From contig NZ_LR701459.1 in the NCBI RefSeq assembly GCF_902498825.1, forward strand, positions 2,651,890-2,715,889: DNA of 64,000 nucleotides, read 5' to 3'. Of this stretch, positions 48,450 through 57,913 are shown piece by piece. Position numbers and translations under genes: made by a program. The DNA comes from Rhizobium sp. EC-SD404 (lineage in GTDB: Bacteria; Pseudomonadota; Alphaproteobacteria; Rhizobiales; Rhizobiaceae). The notes beneath the pieces were generated by a model. That model did not search any database and was not told where the DNA came from. It saw nothing but the letters and a program-made list of their open reading frames with translations. The first letter of the stretch is position 1; every line of letters starts with the position of its first letter.

Positions 48450-49199
48450 ATGACCTACTGTGTTGGTCTTCGGCTCAAGCGCGGGTTGATGTTCATGTCC
48501 GACACCCGGACCAATGCGGGGGTCGACAATGTCTCTTCGTTCAAAAAAATGTACACCTGGGAGCGCAGGGGCGACCGGCTGATCACGTTGCTGTCGGCTG
48601 GCAATCTCGCCACGACGCAGACCGTCGTCAGCATGCTCGAAGAGCGGCACAAGACAGCCGGCGAACGCGAGCCTGATATCTACGAAGTACCGTCCATGTT
48701 CCAGGCGGCAAAGCTCGTCGGAGACACGGTGCGTTCCGTGATCCGCGAAATTGCCGTGGGCGGGGGTTTCAAGAGCGAATCCAGCTTCGGCGCGACGTTC
48801 ATCCTCGGCGGCCAGATCGCGGGCGGTGAAAGCCGGATGTATTTGATCTATCCCGAAGGCAATTTCATCGAGGCGACGGACGACAATCCGTTCTTCCAGA
48901 TCGGCGAGCACAAATACGGCAAGCCGATCCTGGTGCGCGCCTACGACCCCGACATGAGCTTCGAGGAAGCGGCAAAGCTTCTCATCGTTTCGTTCGACTC
49001 GACTCTCAAGTCGAACCTGTCCGTCGGACTGCCGCTGGACATCCAGACCTACGACACCGGCTCCCTGCACCGTGGCGCGCAGAAGCGGCTGATGGCTTCG
49101 GACCCCTACTATCAGGCAATTTCAGATGGTTGGTCGGAAGCGCTGCGAGAAGCCTTTCAGCGCCTTCCGAACTATCAGGGCTTGAGCAGCACGGACTGA
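48450..49199 (+). CDS. Anbu, proteasome-type (Ntn-hydrolase) peptidase
   Basis: 249 residues. The protein begins MTYCVGLRLKRGL, so removal of Met exposes Thr2 as N-terminal nucleophile, as in proteasome beta subunits and HslV. Further signatures are MFMSDTRTNAGVDNVSSFKKM with Asp17 and Lys, GNLATTQ and SFGATFILGGQ. Anbu forms ring or helical assemblies in structures described for other bacteria; physiological substrates are not known to me. It follows the transglutaminase-like gene by 105 bases that carry a small GC hairpin (CGCGC/GCGCG near 48376) and may hold its own promoter. It converges on ureG. Confidence 0.92.
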   Translation: MTYCVGLRLKRGLMFMSDTRTNAGVDNVSSFKKMYTWERRGDRLITLLSAGNLATTQTVVSMLEERHKTAGEREPDIYEVPSMFQAAKLVGDTVRSVIREIAVGGGFKSESSFGATFILGGQIAGGESRMYLIYPEGNFIEATDDNPFFQIGEHKYGKPILVRAYDPDMSFEEAAKLLIVSFDSTLKSNLSVGLPLDIQTYDTGSLHRGAQKRLMASDPYYQAISDGWSEALREAFQRLPNYQGLSSTD

Positions 49200-49205
49200 A
49201 GCCGA

Positions 49206-49841
49206 TTACTCGGCAGCAGCGCGTCGCTCCAAGCCACCTTCCCGGACCAGAAAATCGACGATCTCGGCAACGCCCTTGGCGCGGCTGAGATCGGTGAAAA
49301 CGTAGGGCCTTTCGCTGCGCATCCGCGCGGAATCCTGGTCCATCTGCTCCAGATCCACGCCCACATAGGGCGCAAGATCGGTCTTGTTGACGATGAGAAG
49401 ATCCGAACGGGTGATGGCCGGCCCGCCCTTTCGCGGAATGTCACCGCCCTGGCACACCGAAATGACGTAGAGCGTCAAATCCGCGAGATCGGGCGAAAAG
49501 GTCGCCGCAAGATTGTCGCCGCCGGATTCGATGAAGACGACATCGAGGTCCGGGTGCCGGCGGTTGAGCTCGGCGATGGCGCGCAGGTTGATCGAGGCAT
49601 CCTCGCGGATCGCCGTATGCGGGCAGCCGCCCGTCTCGACGCCGATGATGCGGTCCTCCGGCAGCGCCTGCATACGCACCAGCGCCATGGCGTCCTCGCG
49701 CGTATAAATATCGTTGGTGACGACGCCGACGGAAAATTCGGCCGCCATCGCCTTGCAGAGCTTTTCGGTGAGCGTGGTCTTGCCCGAGCCGACAGGACCA
49801 CCAATACCGACGCGTAGCGGGCCGTGTGGAGAATGTGTCAT
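49206..49841 (-). CDS. ureG: Urease accessory GTPase UreG
   Basis: 211 residues. The P-loop is [11 protein letters not shown] near residue 14; the metal-binding Cys-Pro-His motif is in [30 protein letters not shown] and QMDQDS are family signatures. UreG hydrolyses GTP to drive nickel insertion into urease. ATG at 49841 overlaps the ureF stop. It is last in the urease accessory unit and faces the Anbu gene. Confidence 0.97.
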   Translation of the reverse strand: MTHSPHGPLRVGIGGPVGSGKTTLTEKLCKAMAAEFSVGVVTNDIYTREDAMALVRMQALPEDRIIGVETGGCPHTAIREDASINLRAIAELNRRHPDLDVVFIESGGDNLAATFSPDLADLTLYVISVCQGGDIPRKGGPAITRSDLLIVNKTDLAPYVGVDLEQMDQDSARMRSERPYVFTDLSRAKGVAEIVDFLVREGGLERRAAAE

Positions 49842-50527
49842 GAGCGAAAAAGCCTTGAATGAAGTGTTTCGTGTCGAAGTGACATGATCTCGGATCGGAA
49901 CGTGCAGGACCCGAAATCGTCGAGGCCGGCAGCGGACGCGCGCTCGGCAGTTTGGGCGATAAGCGGCTCCAGCGATGCAAGCACCCTGACGCCGTCCCGC
50001 TGGCCGATGGGCGCGAGCCGGAGTGCAGCCTGAATGAGGTTGGAGACGAATGCATGGGAGAAGGCCGTCAGCGTATCGGCAAGCGGCACGCCCTCCCTGC
50101 CGGCCACCAAACCGACGGCGACGGGATAGGCCAGTTCGGCGGGCAGTGTGTCTCGATCATCGGCGATGATGAAGGCGCGTGCTCCGGCCGCATCCAAAAA
50201 GGCCGCGCCTTGCGCCATGGTTTCCAGATGCCGTTCGGCGGATCCTGCCAAAGCTTCGGCGAGTTCGCCGAGCTCGTCGATCCGCCCAATATCGGCGCAT
50301 GACCGCCAGGCCTCGGCAACGAGCACCATGTCGTTCCAGCCCGACCCCCGCGCAACAAGATCGGAAAGCCAGTCCGCGAGATCGTCACGCGTTCTGACAA
50401 GGCCGGCATCGACCGCGGACTCCAGCCCGTGGCTGTAGCTGAAGCTGCCGGTCGGAAAGGCGGGCGAAAGCCACGCCATCAGCCGCATCAAGCTGCGCCG
50501 CTGAGCCTGCGCTTCAGTGAGCATCAT
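49838..50527 (-). CDS. ureF: Urease accessory protein UreF
   Basis: 229 residues, using the first of two adjacent ATGs (50527, 50524). It has helical UreF signatures [32 protein letters not shown] and [17 protein letters not shown]. UreF bridges the urease apoenzyme-UreD complex and UreG. Its start lies inside the His-tail coding end of ureE, and it ends in an ATGA overlap with ureG. Confidence 0.94.
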   Translation of the reverse strand: MMLTEAQAQRRSLMRLMAWLSPAFPTGSFSYSHGLESAVDAGLVRTRDDLADWLSDLVARGSGWNDMVLVAEAWRSCADIGRIDELGELAEALAGSAERHLETMAQGAAFLDAAGARAFIIADDRDTLPAELAYPVAVGLVAGREGVPLADTLTAFSHAFVSNLIQAALRLAPIGQRDGVRVLASLEPLIAQTAERASAAGLDDFGSCTFRSEIMSLRHETLHSRLFRS

Positions 50528-51074
50528 GGTCGTGATGGTGCCCTTGATGTTTTCCGTGGTGATCCTCGTGCCCGTGGGAATGGCCGTGCCCTGGTCCATG
50601 GTCGTGATGGCCGTGGCCGTGACCGTGACTGTGCTCGTCGCCGTCATAGGCTCCGCCTTCCGGATCGAAAGAAGCGGTGATGTCGGTCACGATCGCTCCC
50701 AGTCCTTCGAGCATCTGCCGGATCACGTGGTCGCGCCTGATCAGGATGTGATCGTCGAATATCTGGGACGGAAGATGGCGGTTGCCGATGTGCCAAGCCA
50801 GCCGTAGAAGCGCGCGCGGTGATAGCTCCTGTGCCCGAACGTCATAAAGTTCTTCCGGCTTGGATCGCACGATGACGACTTCGCCTCCCGCAAGCTGCAA
50901 GCCGTCGCCATCGCGCAGCAGCACCGCATGCGGAAGATCCAGAAGGAATTCCAGGCCGCCATCGCTTGCAAGCCGCAGACGCCGCCGATTGCGCGCCGTC
51001 TCGTCGAGCGTCACGCTGTCGCGAGCTTCACCCGACCACTCGCCCTTTCTCAGGACTGAACTCGCTCTTTCCAT
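50514..51074 (-). CDS. ureE: Urease accessory nickel chaperone UreE
   Basis: 186 residues. The N-terminal peptide-binding domain (1-70) and the metal-binding domain (75-145, NRHLPSQIFDDHILIRRDHV with the conserved His) are present. The last 39 residues contain 19 His, interspersed with Gly and Asp, forming a large nickel-storage tail. It ends 13 bases inside ureF. Two genes unrelated to known urease maturation separate it from ureC. Confidence 0.95.
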   Translation of the reverse strand: MERASSVLRKGEWSGEARDSVTLDETARNRRRLRLASDGGLEFLLDLPHAVLLRDGDGLQLAGGEVVIVRSKPEELYDVRAQELSPRALLRLAWHIGNRHLPSQIFDDHILIRRDHVIRQMLEGLGAIVTDITASFDPEGGAYDGDEHSHGHGHGHHDHGPGHGHSHGHEDHHGKHQGHHHDHDAH

Positions 51075-51112
51075 TTCGGCTCCCGGTGGTTGCTACCGGG
51101 AGTGAAGATGCA

Positions 51113-51523
51113 TCATCCGTGCCAGAGGGAGAAGGTGCGGGCGATGAAATAGGTGACCCCGGCCGTAAAGGCACTGAGGGCGGTACCCCACAGTGTATCG
51201 ACGATGGCGACTGTCGTATCGAAACCGCGGATGGTGGAAAGGTTCGTTGCGTCATATGTCATGTAGCAGAACATGCCGAAAAGGCCGGCATTGAAGACCG
51301 TTAGCCAGAAACTGCCGGCGTTAAGGCCGGGGGCGATGGCGAAATAGATCAGGCCGATGACGAAGATCGCGTAGAAACCGGCGGCGATGCCGAAGCGCGG
51401 GCGATCCAGAAGCAGCGACCCCAGCCGGTCCTTATAGAAATCACGTGCCACGTAGCCGAGCCAGATGGCATCGATCGCCAGAAAAACGACCGCCGCGACG
51501 AGGTAGACCCAAACGAATTTCAT
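51113..51523 (-). CDS. DUF2177 family membrane protein
   Basis: 136 residues with four membrane segments (FVWVYLVAAVVFLAIDAIWLG first). The conserved segments WLGYVARDFYKDRLG, FCYMTYDATNLSTIRGF and VDTLWGTALS mark DUF2177. Function unknown. It sits in the same orientation between the host-attachment gene and ureE, so it is probably cotranscribed with the urease accessory genes. That does not prove a role in urease. Confidence 0.85.
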   Translation of the reverse strand: MKFVWVYLVAAVVFLAIDAIWLGYVARDFYKDRLGSLLLDRPRFGIAAGFYAIFVIGLIYFAIAPGLNAGSFWLTVFNAGLFGMFCYMTYDATNLSTIRGFDTTVAIVDTLWGTALSAFTAGVTYFIARTFSLWHG

Positions 51524-51572
51524 GATGTGCCCTCAGCCGCGGCGTTGATGCTCGCTAATCTTCAATACGCAG

Positions 51573-52019
51573 CTAGTGCAGAAGCAGATTTTCGATTTTA
51601 TCGATCGAGTGATTTGTCAGTGTTTTGGGGATCTCGCTGACGATGCGATCGAGCACTTCCTGGTGCATCGCCTCACGCATTTCGCCGAGAATCTTCGGCG
51701 GCGCGACCAGCACCAGTTTGTCGAAACGATTGGCATGGGCGTATTTGTACAGACGCTCTGCGATCTCCTTGGCAAAGCGCTCCTTACCCAGTTGCTGCCA
51801 ATCGGTTGGCTCCACGCTCGACCGGCCAGTTCCGGCGGACTCATGCACGCGACCGGGACGATCTGTGCCCTGCTCGCGCGTCGGCGGATTGTCCTGCGCT
51901 ATCTCCCGGAAAACCTGGAGGTTCGGGTGCTCACCGTCGCCCTCGTTGCGCAGGAACAGCGCCTTCTCTCCATCGGCCACGACGACCCAGCCATCGTGCT
52001 TGAGATTGATACCGCTCAT
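51573..52019 (-). CDS. Host attachment family protein
   Basis: 148 residues with a strong ribosome site (GGAGGTCGAAC before ATG). It matches the family annotated as required for attachment to host cells (Pfam Host_attach), common in Rhizobiales: WVVVADGEKALFLRNEG at the N-terminus, RFAKEIAERLYKYAHANRFDKLVLVAPPKILGEMR in the middle, and a C-terminal KTLTNHSIDKIENLL. The fold resembles release-factor-1-like (baeRF) domains. No signal peptide. Why it lies between ureC and ureE is unclear. Confidence 0.82.
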   Translation of the reverse strand: MSGINLKHDGWVVVADGEKALFLRNEGDGEHPNLQVFREIAQDNPPTREQGTDRPGRVHESAGTGRSSVEPTDWQQLGKERFAKEIAERLYKYAHANRFDKLVLVAPPKILGEMREAMHQEVLDRIVSEIPKTLTNHSIDKIENLLLH

Positions 52020-52105
52020 GTTCGACCTCCGTGGTTGAATGGAGGGCCAACGTGAAGCGGCTGATCAAGTTCCTCATTGATCGACGTCAGAAATGCGGCA
52101 TTTGG

Positions 52106-53818
52106 TCAGAACAGGAAATAACGCTGGGCCATCGGCAGCACGGTCGCGGGCTCGCAGGTCAGGAGTTCCCCGTCAGCCCGCACTTCATAGGTTTCCGGGT
52201 CAACTTCGACGTGCGGCAGCGCATCGTTGAGCTTCATGGAACGCTTCGAAATGCCGCCGCGGGTGTTTTCCACCGCCACCATGCCCTTGGCGACGCCGAG
52301 TCGGTTCTTCAGCCCGTCGTCGAGAGCCGCCTGCGATACGAAGGTGACCGACGAGGCGGCCGGACCGCCGCCATAACCGCCGAACATCGGCCGGTAGTGC
52401 ACCGGCTGCGGCGTCGGGATCGAAGCGTTGGGATCGCCCATGGGAGCAGCGGCGATCGTGCCACCGAGCAGAACCATGGCCGGCTTCACGCCGAAAAAGG
52501 CCGGATCCCAGACAACCAGATCGGCGCGCTTGCCGACTTCGATCGAGCCGATGTGCTTGCTGATGCCGTGGGCGATGGCGGGATTGATGGTGTATTTCGC
52601 GATGTAGCGCTTCACTCGCGCATTGTCGTTGTCACCGGTTTCGCCGGGCAGCCTTCCGCGCTGTCGCTTCATCTTGTCCGCCGTCTGCCAGGTGCGGATG
52701 ATCACCTCGCCAACGCGCCCCATGGCCTGGCTGTCAGACGCGATAATGGAGAAGGCACCGAGATCGTGCAGGATATCTTCGGCGGCGATCGTCTCCTTGC
52801 GGATGCGGCTTTCGGCGAAGGCCACATCCTCCGGTATCGATGGCGAAAGGTGATGACACACCATCAGCATGTCGAGATGCTCGGCGATCGTGTTGACCGT
52901 GTAGGGCCGCGTCGGATTGGTCGAGGACGGGATGACGTTCTCCAGCCCGCAGACCCGGATGATGTCCGGCGCGTGGCCGCCTCCTGCCCCTTCGGTATGG
53001 AACGCGTGGATCGTGCGGCCTTTCAGCGCCTCGATCGTCGATTCCACGAAGCCGCTTTCGTTGAGCGTGTCGGTGTGGATCATCACCTGCACGTCGAAGG
53101 CATCGGCAACCGACAGGCAGCAATCGATCGCCGCCGGCGTCGTGCCCCAGTCCTCGTGCAGCTTGAGCGCGCACGCTCCGCCGAGCACCATCTCTTCGAG
53201 CGCCTTCGGCAGCGAGGCGTTGCCCTTGCCGGAAATGCCGATGTTCATCGGAAACGCATCGAAGGACTGGATCATCCGGCCGATGTGCCATGGCCCCGGC
53301 GTGCAGGTGGTGGCGAGCGTGCCATGGGCGGGGCCGGTGCCGCCGCCGAGCATCGTCGTCAGCCCCGACATCAGCGCTTCCTCGATCTGCTGCGGACAGA
53401 TGAAGTGGATGTGGGAATCGAAACCGCCTGCCGTGACGATCTTGCCCTCGCCGGCGATAACTTCCGTTCCTGGACCGACGATGATGGTGACGCCGGGCTG
53501 GGTATCGGGGTTGCCGGCCTTGCCGATGGCGACGATGATGCCGTCCTTCAGCCCGATATCGGCTTTGTATATGCCGGTATAATCCACGATGAGAGCATTC
53601 GTGATGACCGTGTCGACGGCTCCGTCGGCGCGGGCGACCTGGCTCTGGCCCATCCCGTCGCGGATGACCTTGCCGCCACCGAACTTCACCTCCTCGCCGT
53701 AGATCGTATGGTCTGCCTCCACCTCGATGAAGAGTTCGGTGTCCGCCAGGCGCACCTTGTCGCCGACGGTCGGGCCGAACATGTCGGCATAGGAAGCGCG
53801 GTCAATCCTGGCGGGCAT
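52106..53818 (-). CDS. ureC: Urease subunit alpha
   Basis: 570 residues from ATG at 53818; the catalytic subunit that hydrolyses urea to ammonia and carbamate. All nickel-centre residues are visible: the HxH in [10 protein letters not shown], the carbamylated Lys in [12 protein letters not shown], His in IHTDTLNE and [14 protein letters not shown], the flap Cys-His in [10 protein letters not shown], and Asp in [14 protein letters not shown]. It is separated from ureB by an oppositely oriented gene, so it probably has its own promoter. Confidence 0.98.
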   Translation of the reverse strand: MPARIDRASYADMFGPTVGDKVRLADTELFIEVEADHTIYGEEVKFGGGKVIRDGMGQSQVARADGAVDTVITNALIVDYTGIYKADIGLKDGIIVAIGKAGNPDTQPGVTIIVGPGTEVIAGEGKIVTAGGFDSHIHFICPQQIEEALMSGLTTMLGGGTGPAHGTLATTCTPGPWHIGRMIQSFDAFPMNIGISGKGNASLPKALEEMVLGGACALKLHEDWGTTPAAIDCCLSVADAFDVQVMIHTDTLNESGFVESTIEALKGRTIHAFHTEGAGGGHAPDIIRVCGLENVIPSSTNPTRPYTVNTIAEHLDMLMVCHHLSPSIPEDVAFAESRIRKETIAAEDILHDLGAFSIIASDSQAMGRVGEVIIRTWQTADKMKRQRGRLPGETGDNDNARVKRYIAKYTINPAIAHGISKHIGSIEVGKRADLVVWDPAFFGVKPAMVLLGGTIAAAPMGDPNASIPTPQPVHYRPMFGGYGGGPAASSVTFVSQAALDDGLKNRLGVAKGMVAVENTRGGISKRSMKLNDALPHVEVDPETYEVRADGELLTCEPATVLPMAQRYFLF

Positions 53819-53960
53819 GGCAATGTTTCCCTTGATGCATATTGAAAAGCGAAGCGAGAACAATCACGTTCGACATCGAACCCCGAACTGGGCTATGAGC
53901 GCGGCAAGCGCCTTGGGCGCAATTCGAATTGCCACAGCAATCTTTGTCAGGATGGAAAAC

Positions 53961-54602
53961 GTGACCACGACGAGCAGACGAAACGCGCATGGCGGCAGGC
54001 TCTTGGCGGCGACCATTCTCGCCGGAGCGCTCGCCTTTTCCGGTCTCGTTCAGGCGCAGAGCTTCGACAGCCAGGATCCGTCCGAAAGCATCGCTGACTC
54101 CGAGATCTCGGTTGCGGGTACGCGTGCCGCCGAAAGGCTGGAAGACTTGATGGCGTCGATCGAAAATCTGCCTGAAAGCGTCGACCGGGTGAAGATCATC
54201 ACCAACATGGAGCGCATCGACGTCGTCTACCTGAGCGACATGATGGACGGTGGCGCGCCGGCCGAACTGGAAGAGGCGGTCGCCGAAAACGACGAGCGCA
54301 TCAATGAATTGCAGAACGGCATCGAGGGCAGCGCGATCTTCTACAACGCGCTGAATTCGCAGCGGGTCAATATCGCCGACGTGGTGTCCATTCTGCTCGA
54401 CGAGCCGAATGCCACGATCTTCGTGCGCGGCGTCGCTCCTGATTCCGGCGTCAGCGACGAGACGCTGGAAGGCAGCGATGAAGCGCCCGCCGAGGACGAC
54501 GCGGAAGCGCCGGCTGGAGGCGAAATGCCGGCCGCAAGTGAAGCGCCTGCCGAGACAGACGCGCCGGCCGACGTCGACGAACCGGCCGCTCAGCCGCAAT
54601 AA
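53961..54602 (+). CDS. Secreted acidic Pro/Ala-rich-tailed protein inside the urease cluster
   Basis: 213 residues from GTG at 53961, chosen because AGGA lies eight bases upstream; ATG at 53952 lacks a spaced ribosome site. A signal peptide with Arg-rich start (MTTTSRRNAHGG) and hydrophobic core LLAATILAGALAFSGLVQAQS covers about residues 1-34. The middle is helical (RAAERLEDLMASIENLPESVDRVKII, ELEEAVAENDERINEL). The last 50 residues are a low-complexity acidic Pro/Ala/Glu tail (EAPAEDDAEAPAGG). I recognise no family. It is transcribed against ureDAB and ureC and so splits the urease genes into two units. Confidence 0.72.
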   Translation: MTTTSRRNAHGGRLLAATILAGALAFSGLVQAQSFDSQDPSESIADSEISVAGTRAAERLEDLMASIENLPESVDRVKIITNMERIDVVYLSDMMDGGAPAELEEAVAENDERINELQNGIEGSAIFYNALNSQRVNIADVVSILLDEPNATIFVRGVAPDSGVSDETLEGSDEAPAEDDAEAPAGGEMPAASEAPAETDAPADVDEPAAQPQ

Positions 54603-54634
54603 TTGCGGCGTCGGCAACTGGAGCGCATGGGCGA

Positions 54635-54940
54635 TCAAAGCTTGCCCATGATTTCTTGGCGAAACCCGTAGATGGTGCGGTTGCCGGAAATCGGCACCAG
54701 CGACACATCACGCATCTGCCCGGGCTCGAACCGCACCGCCGTTCCTGCGGCTATGTCGAGACGCTTTCCGCGTGCTTTGTCCCTGTCGAACCGAAGCGCG
54801 GGATTGGCCTCGAAGAAATGATAGTGGCTACCGACCTGGACGGGCCGGTCGCCGGTATTCGCCACGGTGATCGTGGTCGTTTCAGCGCCGGCATTGAGCT
54901 CGATGTCGCCTTCGGCCGTGATGATTTCACCTGGGATCAT
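54635..54940 (-). CDS. ureB: Urease subunit beta
   Basis: 101 residues. [37 protein letters not shown] and [22 protein letters not shown] are diagnostic. It is a separate gene, as in most alphaproteobacteria, following ureA by 11 bases. Confidence 0.97.
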   Translation of the reverse strand: MIPGEIITAEGDIELNAGAETTTITVANTGDRPVQVGSHYHFFEANPALRFDRDKARGKRLDIAAGTAVRFEPGQMRDVSLVPISGNRTIYGFRQEIMGKL

Positions 54941-54951
54941 GATCGCGGCTC

Positions 54952-55254
54952 CTAACGGATGGGCTGGTGGACGGTGACGAGCTTGGTGCCATCCGGAAAC
55001 GTCGCCTCGACCTGAACGTCGTGGATCATCTCGGCGATGCCTTCCATGACCTGCTCCCGCGTTATGACGCCGGCACCCGCTTCCATCAGTTCCGCCACGG
55101 GGCGCCCGTCTCGCGCGCCCTCCACCACGAAATCGGTAATCAGTGCGATCGCCTCGGGATAATTCAGCTTCACGCCCCGTTCCAATCGACGGCGCGCGAC
55201 GATGGCAGCCATCGAGATGAGCAGTTTGTCCTTTTCGCGCGGCGTCAAATTCAT
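54952..55254 (-). CDS. ureA: Urease subunit gamma
   Basis: 100 residues from ATG at 55254. [33 protein letters not shown] and [17 protein letters not shown] are the full-length gamma-subunit signatures. It lies between ureD and ureB. Confidence 0.97.
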   Translation of the reverse strand: MNLTPREKDKLLISMAAIVARRRLERGVKLNYPEAIALITDFVVEGARDGRPVAELMEAGAGVITREQVMEGIAEMIHDVQVEATFPDGTKLVTVHQPIR

Positions 55255-55285
55255 GTCGATCCAATCCTCGAGCCTGGAATGCGGC

Positions 55286-56143
55286 TCATGTCGTCCAGAT
55301 TTTAGGCAGGCCTGCCCGCCCATTGAGCAGGGCAATCAGCGGTATCAGCCGTCTGCGCAGCTCATAGCTGCCCGGTGCGGTGATACGGGCAAGAAGTTTG
55401 CCACTTCCGCCGACGCGCCACACGCTGGCGCCGCCATCATCACCGATGATGCCGCGCGCCGCATCGAGCTGTGCCTCAACGTCGCTGCCGATGACCAGTA
55501 CAGTCGCGATCGCGCGCGCTCCGTTGGCGACGGCGCGGTGGCCGAGAAGCGATTGAACATCGCCATCGAGCGCCACATCCTCGCCATGCACGAGACGTCC
55601 CCCGACCCGGATGCGCCAGCGGTCGCGATAATGGGCCGCCAGCACATCCTCGCCCATCGCCTGTCTTCCGAACACGAGCGGCTCGACCACTAGCAAACGC
55701 GCACTCGGAGCGAGATCGGCCGACAAAGAGCGTTCGAAAGAGGAGCGATCGAACAGGATCGTTTCCTGCGGCAGGAAAGCAAGGCTTGCTCCGGCAGCGA
55801 CCTCGGCACGGGTCTCGACGCGTGCGGCGGGGCCCGTCGTCTTGTAGATACGTTCGCAGGCCTGTGTCGTGACACTTGCTCCGGCGCCCTCGCCGACGGC
55901 AATGGACCACATCATCTGGTCGCCGCCGGTCAGGCCACCGGCGGTATTGATCAAAACCGCCTCGAGGGGTGCACCCGGCCCTGCCCGCGGCAATCGGATC
56001 TTGGCGCATCCATCCTGATAGAGCACCGCCAGCCGGTTGACGCCGCCGACGCTCTTGACGGCGATACGGCCATCGCCCCGCGCACGCTGAAGCGTGGGCG
56101 CCGTGTCTGCAACCGAAAGCATGTTGGGACTGATCTGAAGCAT
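55286..56143 (-). CDS. ureD: Urease accessory protein UreD
   Basis: 285 residues from ATG at 56143; ATGs at 56173 and 56122 are alternatives, and none has a good ribosome site. Signatures are [36 protein letters not shown] and [17 protein letters not shown]. UreD binds urease apoenzyme and guides UreF/UreG. It is the first gene of ureDAB. Codons and composition match the neighbours. Confidence 0.93.
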   Translation of the reverse strand: MLQISPNMLSVADTAPTLQRARGDGRIAVKSVGGVNRLAVLYQDGCAKIRLPRAGPGAPLEAVLINTAGGLTGGDQMMWSIAVGEGAGASVTTQACERIYKTTGPAARVETRAEVAAGASLAFLPQETILFDRSSFERSLSADLAPSARLLVVEPLVFGRQAMGEDVLAAHYRDRWRIRVGGRLVHGEDVALDGDVQSLLGHRAVANGARAIATVLVIGSDVEAQLDAARGIIGDDGGASVWRVGGSGKLLARITAPGSYELRRRLIPLIALLNGRAGLPKIWTT

Positions 56144-56240
56144 GCGCGCCGAGTTTACCCAACGGCATTCCATGCGCAACGGCGGAATGCGCAAATCCTG
56201 AGCGCAGGACAAGGCTGCATGCAAATTGTGCGCTCGGGCT

Positions 56241-57644
56241 CTAGTTGATGAGCCCGAGCTGTTCGCGCTTGCTGAAGCGCAACGACAGGAAAACGGCCGC
56301 AACCGTCAGTCCGGCCGCAAGTCCGAACCAGATACCCATGGCGCCGAAGCCGAGCGGGAAACCGAAGACGTAGCCAGCCGGAAGACCGATCACCCAGTAG
56401 CTGACGATCGCGATGATCATCGGCATGCGCGTGTCTTTCAGTCCACGCAGATTGCCCGCTGCGACGGCCTGGATGCCATCGACGATCTGGAAGGCCGCGG
56501 CCACGTAAAGCAGCGGAACGGCAAAGGCGATCACCTCGGCGGCGTTCGGGTTGCTCTCGTCCATATAGAAGCCAACCAGCACGCCCGGGATGATCAGAAA
56601 GGTCATTGCCGCCGCAAGGCCGATCGCCGCAGCGAGGACAACGCCGGACCATCCCGCACGCTGCAGTCCCGTCCAGTCGCGCTGGCCGTGGGCGACGCCG
56701 ACCCGCACCGTCACCGCGCTGGAGAGACCGAGCGGGATCATGAATGCGATGGACGCAAGCTGCAGCGCGATGCCGTGCGCCGCGAGCGGAATGGTGCCGA
56801 GCCAGCCGACCATGATAGAAGAGGCCGCAAAGAGGCCCGCTTCGGCGATGATGGTCAGCCCGATCGGCCAGCCCAGCCGGACCACGTCGAAGAACGCCGG
56901 CCAGTCGGGACGCCAGAAGCGGACATAAAGCTCGTACTTCTTCAGCACATCCTTGCTGCTCGTGTACCAGAACAGCCAGGCCGCCCCGAAAAGATTTGTG
57001 CCGAGCGACGCGACCGCCGCGCCGACGATGCCGAGCGCGGGAAAACCGAAATTGCCGAAGATGAAGAGGTAATTCAGCCCGATATTGAGAAAGACGCCGA
57101 CGAACGTCGCCCACATCAGGACATGGGCCTTGCCGACGACTGCCAGATAGGAACGCAGCCCCATCATGATCAGCGCCGGGAACATGGCCCACTGCGCGAC
57201 GCGCATGTATTCCCCCGCCAACGCGGCGATGGCCGGCTGCTGGCCGAGCGACAGCAGGATCGTTTCGGTGTGCCACATCGGCAGCATGACGAGCGCCGCA
57301 AAGAGCATCAGCACCCAAAGACCCATGCGTACCGAACGGCGCACGCCACGGATATCGCCCCGCCCCTCCGCGCTGGCGGCGACCGGCATCACGGCCTGGG
57401 CGAACCCGACGCCGAAGATGAAGACGAGAAAGAACCCCTGCGTCGCCAGAACGGTGGCTGCCAGCTCCGTCGCGCCGAGCCACCCGACCATCACCGTGTC
57501 GCTGATGTTGATCGCCATGTGGCCGAGTTGGGCGCCGATCAGCGGCGTCGCGAGCAGCATGCTCGCGCGCGCATGGCCGGCCCAGGTCAGGCCGGGTCGA
57601 ATGGCTGTCTGCTCGACGGTCAGGGCGTCGACGCGGGTATCCAT
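56241..57644 (-). CDS. MATE-family efflux transporter
   Basis: 467 residues from ATG at 57644 (GGAGC upstream). Twelve membrane segments in two halves. Typical motifs are PLIGAQLGHMAINISDTVMVGWLG near the N-terminus and GWPIGLTIIAEAGLFAASSIMVGWLG at the start of the second half. It exports cationic compounds by antiport with Na+ or H+. The substrate is unknown; no regulator is adjacent. Confidence 0.93.
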   Translation of the reverse strand: MDTRVDALTVEQTAIRPGLTWAGHARASMLLATPLIGAQLGHMAINISDTVMVGWLGATELAATVLATQGFFLVFIFGVGFAQAVMPVAASAEGRGDIRGVRRSVRMGLWVLMLFAALVMLPMWHTETILLSLGQQPAIAALAGEYMRVAQWAMFPALIMMGLRSYLAVVGKAHVLMWATFVGVFLNIGLNYLFIFGNFGFPALGIVGAAVASLGTNLFGAAWLFWYTSSKDVLKKYELYVRFWRPDWPAFFDVVRLGWPIGLTIIAEAGLFAASSIMVGWLGTIPLAAHGIALQLASIAFMIPLGLSSAVTVRVGVAHGQRDWTGLQRAGWSGVVLAAAIGLAAAMTFLIIPGVLVGFYMDESNPNAAEVIAFAVPLLYVAAAFQIVDGIQAVAAGNLRGLKDTRMPMIIAIVSYWVIGLPAGYVFGFPLGFGAMGIWFGLAAGLTVAAVFLSLRFSKREQLGLIN

Positions 57645-57883
57645 GGTAGGCTCCGATAGAAAACGGCGCGCCGGCCCTCTGGCCACGGCAGCGCAAGCAG
57701 CTCTCCTTAACCGAAACGACACCAGGAAGAAACGCTTCAGCGATGACAGTTGTTGATGCCTCCGAGCATCCTGCGTGAAGTTTCGCGCATGTCACAAAAC
57801 GCCAGCAGCAGTTGCACATCGGCGGCAGAACCCGTAAATCCTGAAGGGACAGCGGCGGCTTCTTGCCAGCGACGCTGCAAATC

Positions 57884-57913
57884 AGAGGAGCCGGACGGCC
57901 GGCAACCCCATCA
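57884..57913 (+). promoter_or_regulatory. Ribosome site separated from start codon by a hairpin
   Basis: AGAGGAG (57884-57890) is the only good Shine-Dalgarno sequence before the ATG at 57914, but it is 23 bases away. Between them GCCGG-ACGG-CCGGC (57890-57903) forms a 5-bp stem-loop. Folding would leave about ten bases between the site and the ATG, restoring usual spacing. Its functional use is inferred. Confidence 0.4.

Noticed and set aside
50517..50680. His-codon repeat at the ureE 3' end considered as a separate small gene on the other strand
   Set aside because: It is the antisense of the UreE histidine tail.
52031..53845. 604-codon open frame opposite ureC
   Set aside because: The minus strand encodes full-length urease alpha with all nickel ligands; the plus-strand frame is a high-GC antisense artefact.
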